From: Caryophanales bacterium UBA7278
GTDB lineage: Bacteria; Bacillota_I; Bacilli_A; RFN20; CAG-826
Length of the DNA: 64,000 bases
Assembly: GCA_002472275.1 (NCBI GenBank)
Contig: DKRQ01000019.1
Span: 163,504 to 227,503 of the forward strand
Direction of reading: 5' to 3'
Below are positions 61,120 through 64,000 of the stretch, in pieces. The notes beneath the pieces were generated by a model. That model made no database searches. It saw nothing but the letters and a program-made list of their open reading frames with translations, and had not been told where the DNA came from. Every line of letters begins with the position of its first letter. Positions within the stretch are counted from its first letter, which is position 1. The translations under genes were made by a program, and so were the position numbers.

Positions 61120-61125
61120 TAGAAT
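61120..61125 (+). promoter_or_regulatory. Probable -10 box of the serine-rich lipoprotein
   Basis: TAGAAT followed by 9 nt and ATG 61135; no Shine-Dalgarno. Confidence 0.45.
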
Positions 61126-61134
61126 ATTGCCACG

Positions 61135-62541
61135 ATGAAGAAGCCCCTCTTGCTTTCGTTGATGGTGTTGGCCCTTGCCTCGTGCAGGGCCTATATCCCC
61201 GGCGTCGTGAGTTCTACCTCCGAGAAGTCTTTCTCATACATTTCTTCGAGTTCCTCAAAAGAAAGCAGCGAGCCTGAGTCCAGTACTCCTGAATCAGAGC
61301 AGAGCAGCGATTCCGAGCCGGAAGAAAGCAGCGAAAGCGAAGAGCCTCTCTCTTCGGAAAGCAGCCCCTCTTCGAGCCCTGCTTCCAGTGAGCCATCGAG
61401 CGGTTCTTCCGAATGGTCGCCCGATTATGAGGGCACAACCTCGTTTGTTGTTTGGGCGTCAAGTTTTCCCTCTAGTGCCGGGAACTATAGCGACGGAAAT
61501 TATGGTGATTTCACTAAAAATGGCCAAGAATTCGAGTATTACCGCGTAAACCTTAACGGATCGGGCGAAGACGCTTACGTGAATCTTTTGCCTGCGTCTT
61601 CCGTCTCTTCGTTAGAAGCGGGTTCTTTCTATAACATAAGCGCCTTTGGGGCGATTGACTTCCTCGAAATTAGTTACTCTTTGCCGAATGGCTCTGGCTT
61701 GGTCAAGTTCGGTGATGGGGCAGTGCTCGAATCGTCGGATGTTTTGCCAAAGTCCGTTTCAGCAAAAACCGCAATCATCGACACGAAGAATTCAAACTAT
61801 TTCAAAATCAGCGCCGGCGACGCGGGGACCCTGACCCTCTATTCAGTCACTATCCATTATTACTATTCATTGGCCGGAAACTATCCACAAACGCAGATGA
61901 GCGCCCCGGATTGTCGGATAAACCCCATGGTTTTCAGCGGGACCCTCATCCCCGGAGAAAGCCAGGTTACCGTGCCGGTTGACATCAATCAAACCGAAAC
62001 CGCCTATAGCCCGAACGCGCATAAAACCTATACCTACTACACCTACGATTATGTCTCTGAGCATCCTTCCGTCGCCGAAGACGCCTGTCTTACCGATCCT
62101 GTCGATGTGGCTAATTACTACATCGCTTTTGGTGAGGCGCCAGCTAACTATCTGACCTACAACACCGGGACAAAACAGGTCGAGAGAAAAAGCGGCGATT
62201 CGAGTTTGTTTGGATTCAACAATCTCCGCACCGTCAGTCAATATAGTTCTTCTAGTGGGTATGCCACCGCGGTTCCCCATCGCGGCAACATTTACTATGA
62301 ACTGGACATCAAGGTTCCGGGCAAAACCTATTCCATCAATAGCCGTCAATCCGGCAGATTGGTCATATGGCAAACAGGTTTTACCTGCTATGGAAACTAT
62401 CCTGCCGTGGTTTTGACCCACGATCATTACGCAACTTTCCGCGAATATCTCAATTGGGGAGAATTCGGGCAAGCGTTCTCCGCCGAGAGAAAACAAACCC
62501 CATATCTCCATACTCCCGCAAAAACCTTGCAGCCTTCTTGA
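61135..62541 (+). CDS. Serine/glutamate-rich-tether lipoprotein of unknown function
   Basis: 468 residues. Signal peptide with lipobox LASC (Cys17, followed by Arg rather than Gly), a ~75-residue Ser/Glu/Pro tether (~25-98), then beta-rich domains (TTSFVVWASSFPSSAGNYSD; SISYSL-like strands; PNAHKTYTYYTYDYVSEHPS). I do not recognise a family. The tether length suggests display beyond the cell surface. It is a single gene with its own near-leaderless promoter and terminator. Confidence 0.55.
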   Translation: MKKPLLLSLMVLALASCRAYIPGVVSSTSEKSFSYISSSSSKESSEPESSTPESEQSSDSEPEESSESEEPLSSESSPSSSPASSEPSSGSSEWSPDYEGTTSFVVWASSFPSSAGNYSDGNYGDFTKNGQEFEYYRVNLNGSGEDAYVNLLPASSVSSLEAGSFYNISAFGAIDFLEISYSLPNGSGLVKFGDGAVLESSDVLPKSVSAKTAIIDTKNSNYFKISAGDAGTLTLYSVTIHYYYSLAGNYPQTQMSAPDCRINPMVFSGTLIPGESQVTVPVDINQTETAYSPNAHKTYTYYTYDYVSEHPSVAEDACLTDPVDVANYYIAFGEAPANYLTYNTGTKQVERKSGDSSLFGFNNLRTVSQYSSSSGYATAVPHRGNIYYELDIKVPGKTYSINSRQSGRLVIWQTGFTCYGNYPAVVLTHDHYATFREYLNWGEFGQAFSAERKQTPYLHTPAKTLQPS

Positions 62542-62545
62542 TGAT

Positions 62546-62573
62546 GCCCCTCAAACGAGGGGCTTCTTTCTTT
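62546..62573 (+). terminator. Terminator of the serine-rich lipoprotein gene
   Basis: GCCCCTC, an AAAC loop and GAGGGGC pair, followed by TTCTTTCTTT. Confidence 0.85.
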
Positions 62574-62589
62574 GTCCGAGGAGGGTCGT

Positions 62590-62595
62590 TAGAAT
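62590..62595 (+). promoter_or_regulatory. -10 box of a leaderless transcript for the PI-PLC gene
   Basis: TAGAAT ends exactly 6 nt before ATG 62602. Confidence 0.5.
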
Positions 62596-62601
62596 AGAAA
62601 C

Positions 62602-63513
62602 ATGAAACAAGGCCTCAAGTCTGGACTGATTGGCGGAGCCGCGGTGCTTGCTTTAGCCGCGGGCGTCATCGGTTTCGCGCCGTTTTTGTTGCCCCAAAGG
62701 GCGTCCCTTGATTACACCGAATGGATGAAGGGGGCAACCGATGAGACTGCCATCCGTAGCCTCAATATCCCCGGTAGCCACGACACGATGGCCCTACATT
62801 CCATCGCCAATCTCTCCGGCCAATGCCAGACCCTTTCCCTAGGCGACCAACTTAAACTCGGCATCCGTTTCCTGGATATCCGCCTTAAGGAAGAACATAA
62901 CGAACTAAAAGCGGTCCACGGCTTCATCGACCAAAGGGTTCCTTTTAGGAGCATCGCCGCGGAGGTAAGCACCTTCCTAAGGCTCCATCCTAGCGAATTC
63001 ATCATCATGTCTATCAAGGAAGAGGCCGCCTCTTCCTCGTCCACCATCTCCTTTGAGGACGCGTTAAAGAAAGTCGTCGACCCCGGCGCTTGGTATACCG
63101 GATCGGCCGTTCCTTCAAAAGTAGGGGAGGTCCGTGGCAAAGTCGTGCTTCTTTCCCGTTATGCCAACAGCACGATGGGCATCCCCGCTTATGCGAACTG
63201 GAAGGATTCCTGCTCTTTCCTCATGGAGGACACCGGAATCTACGTCCAGGACTACTACAAGGTCGGCAACATCGAGGATAAGAAGAAGGAGATCGTCTCC
63301 TGCTTCAACGAGGCCGGCCATTCCCTCAAGATCAACTTCCTTAGCGGCTATAAATCCTCTGGCTTCCCGCCTAGCTACGCCCCATCGGTGGCTAATGACA
63401 TCAATGCCTGGATCGATCAAAGCGTTTCCACCTATGAGGATAGGGGCGTCGTTTTGTATGACTTCGTAACGAGCCGCGGCATGCAGGCGTTCTTTGGAGG
63501 TGCCAAGAAATGA
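62602..63513 (+). CDS. Phosphatidylinositol-specific phospholipase C-like enzyme
   Basis: 303 residues. N-terminal signal/anchor (GGAAVLALAAGVIGFAPFLL), then a PI-PLC X domain: IPGSHDTM (H60, D61), GIRFLDIRL (R89, D92) and VHGFIDQ (H106), the residues that form the active site in Bacillus PI-PLC. The length matches bacterial PI-PLC. Such enzymes release GPI-anchored or inositol lipids from host membranes, or act on envelope lipids. The stop overlaps the small membrane protein gene by 4 bp. Confidence 0.85.
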   Translation: MKQGLKSGLIGGAAVLALAAGVIGFAPFLLPQRASLDYTEWMKGATDETAIRSLNIPGSHDTMALHSIANLSGQCQTLSLGDQLKLGIRFLDIRLKEEHNELKAVHGFIDQRVPFRSIAAEVSTFLRLHPSEFIIMSIKEEAASSSSTISFEDALKKVVDPGAWYTGSAVPSKVGEVRGKVVLLSRYANSTMGIPAYANWKDSCSFLMEDTGIYVQDYYKVGNIEDKKKEIVSCFNEAGHSLKINFLSGYKSSGFPPSYAPSVANDINAWIDQSVSTYEDRGVVLYDFVTSRGMQAFFGGAKK

Positions 63514-63884
63514 AGATCCTCCGGGCGGTATTCTCTTGGATCGGCATGGTTTTGAGCATCGTCCTTTCTTTGGCCCTGGGCTTCGTGGAAGGTCGCACGC
63601 TTTTCTCGGGCGATTGGAAGCTCGCCGAGAACCCGACCCTAGCTGGCTTTGGCTACGCGATGAGGCTGATCTATTTCGTCTTGCTCCTGGCCTTTGCCGT
63701 GCTTGCGATCGTCAATGAGGTGTCCTCTTCCTTCAAGTTAGGGCCTCTAGCCATCCTTGCCCCCTGCGCCTTGGTGATCGGGGCGGTCGCTTCCTTCCTC
63801 TTCTATCAGTGGTATATCTGCGCGGCCCTGATCTTCGCGACGGGGCTATTGGGCCTCGAAGTGAGCACCAAAAAGAAGGAATAA
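63510..63884 (+). CDS. Small four-helix membrane protein
   Basis: This 124-residue protein has four predicted membrane segments: ~5-27, ~48-68, ~78-95 and ~97-118 (SWIGMVLSIVLSLALGFV; LIYFVLLLAFAVLAIV; LAILAPCALVIGAVASFLFY; WYICAALIFATGLLGLEV). No family recognised. Co-transcribed with the PI-PLC gene through a 4-bp overlap. Confidence 0.6.
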   Translation: MKILRAVFSWIGMVLSIVLSLALGFVEGRTLFSGDWKLAENPTLAGFGYAMRLIYFVLLLAFAVLAIVNEVSSSFKLGPLAILAPCALVIGAVASFLFYQWYICAALIFATGLLGLEVSTKKKE

Positions 63885-63903
63885 GCATCCATTTACGAAT
63901 TCT

Positions 63904-63928
63904 AGACCCGAGCATCGGGGTCTTTTTA
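63904..63928 (+). terminator. Terminator of the PI-PLC operon
   Basis: AGACCC, a loop, GGGTCT and then TTTTT. A perfect TACGCGCGCGTA palindrome (63943-63954) lies just beyond. Confidence 0.75.
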
Positions 63929-64000
63929 TATAAAAGTATGCCTACGCGCGCGTATAGAAAGCCTAAAAAAAAGATATTCGCGAATTTTCATAGTAAACGC

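Overview
The window is about 64 kb of moderately GC-rich bacterial DNA that uses the standard genetic code: TGA is a stop, often inside 4-bp ATGA overlaps. The informational genes (rpoC end, rpsL, rpsG, fusA, tuf), the lipoproteins with a short signal, an LxxC lipobox and a serine-rich tether, and a Mollicutes-like nuclease/ABC-transporter cluster point to an uncultured, probably gut-associated member of the Bacilli/Tenericutes branch of Firmicutes. This placement is inferred from gene content only. Genes inside operons have clear Shine-Dalgarno sites. Many first genes instead have a -10 box ending exactly 6 nt before ATG, which implies leaderless mRNAs.

Layout. 1-1.3 kb: end of rpoC. 1.4-11.6 kb: accessory genes sitting between rpoC and the str operon: a DUF3990-type toxin/antitoxin pair, a zinc metalloprotease lipoprotein, a BspA-type leucine-rich-repeat lipoprotein, a protein with 11 dockerin-like calcium loops, and a chimeric LRR/solute-binding lipoprotein. 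11.7-16.1 kb: rpsL-rpsG-fusA and tuf. 16.1-16.8 kb: gene-free, with two candidate small RNAs and long hairpins. 16.8-20.1 kb (minus): an OppA-like lipoprotein and a V8-like serine protease.

20.4-37.2 kb is the most unusual part. A divergent control region (27.1-27.5 kb) carries four TTAGCG(C/G) heptamers at an exact 11-bp period. Leftward lie a zinc-ribbon protein, a membrane-anchored Ig-like protein, a lipoprotein, two FtsX-like permeases and an ABC ATPase. Rightward lie an SPFH/zinc-ribbon protein, a coiled-coil protein, two small proteins that look like ESCRT-III/Snf7 helical hairpins, three AAA+ ATPases each with an MIT-like N-terminal helical domain followed by a linker (a Vps4-like layout), and a zinc-ribbon trypsin-like protease. 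I read this as a bacterial ESCRT-III/Vps4-like membrane-remodelling system coupled to an envelope ABC module. The homology is judged by eye and needs profile and structure tests.

37.2-38.6 kb: a second DUF3990 toxin/antitoxin pair, with the DNA-binding domain on the toxin instead of the antitoxin, bounded by a perfect 36-bp direct repeat. 38.7-42.9 kb: NAD salvage (nadE, pncB) and two RDD-like membrane proteins. 42.9-46.9 kb: a 1333-residue Ig-domain/clostripain surface protease. 47.1-59.1 kb: a nucleic-acid scavenging region: a UgpC-like ATPase with a large insertion, two permeases, a binding lipoprotein, a thermonuclease lipoprotein, an OB/Ig lipoprotein and a 5'-nucleotidase lipoprotein. 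59.3-61.1 kb: tRNA-Lys(CTT), a RelB/RelE-type pair and an MNT/HEPN pair with a frameshifted HEPN gene. 61.1-63.9 kb: a serine-rich lipoprotein, a PI-PLC-like enzyme and a small membrane protein.
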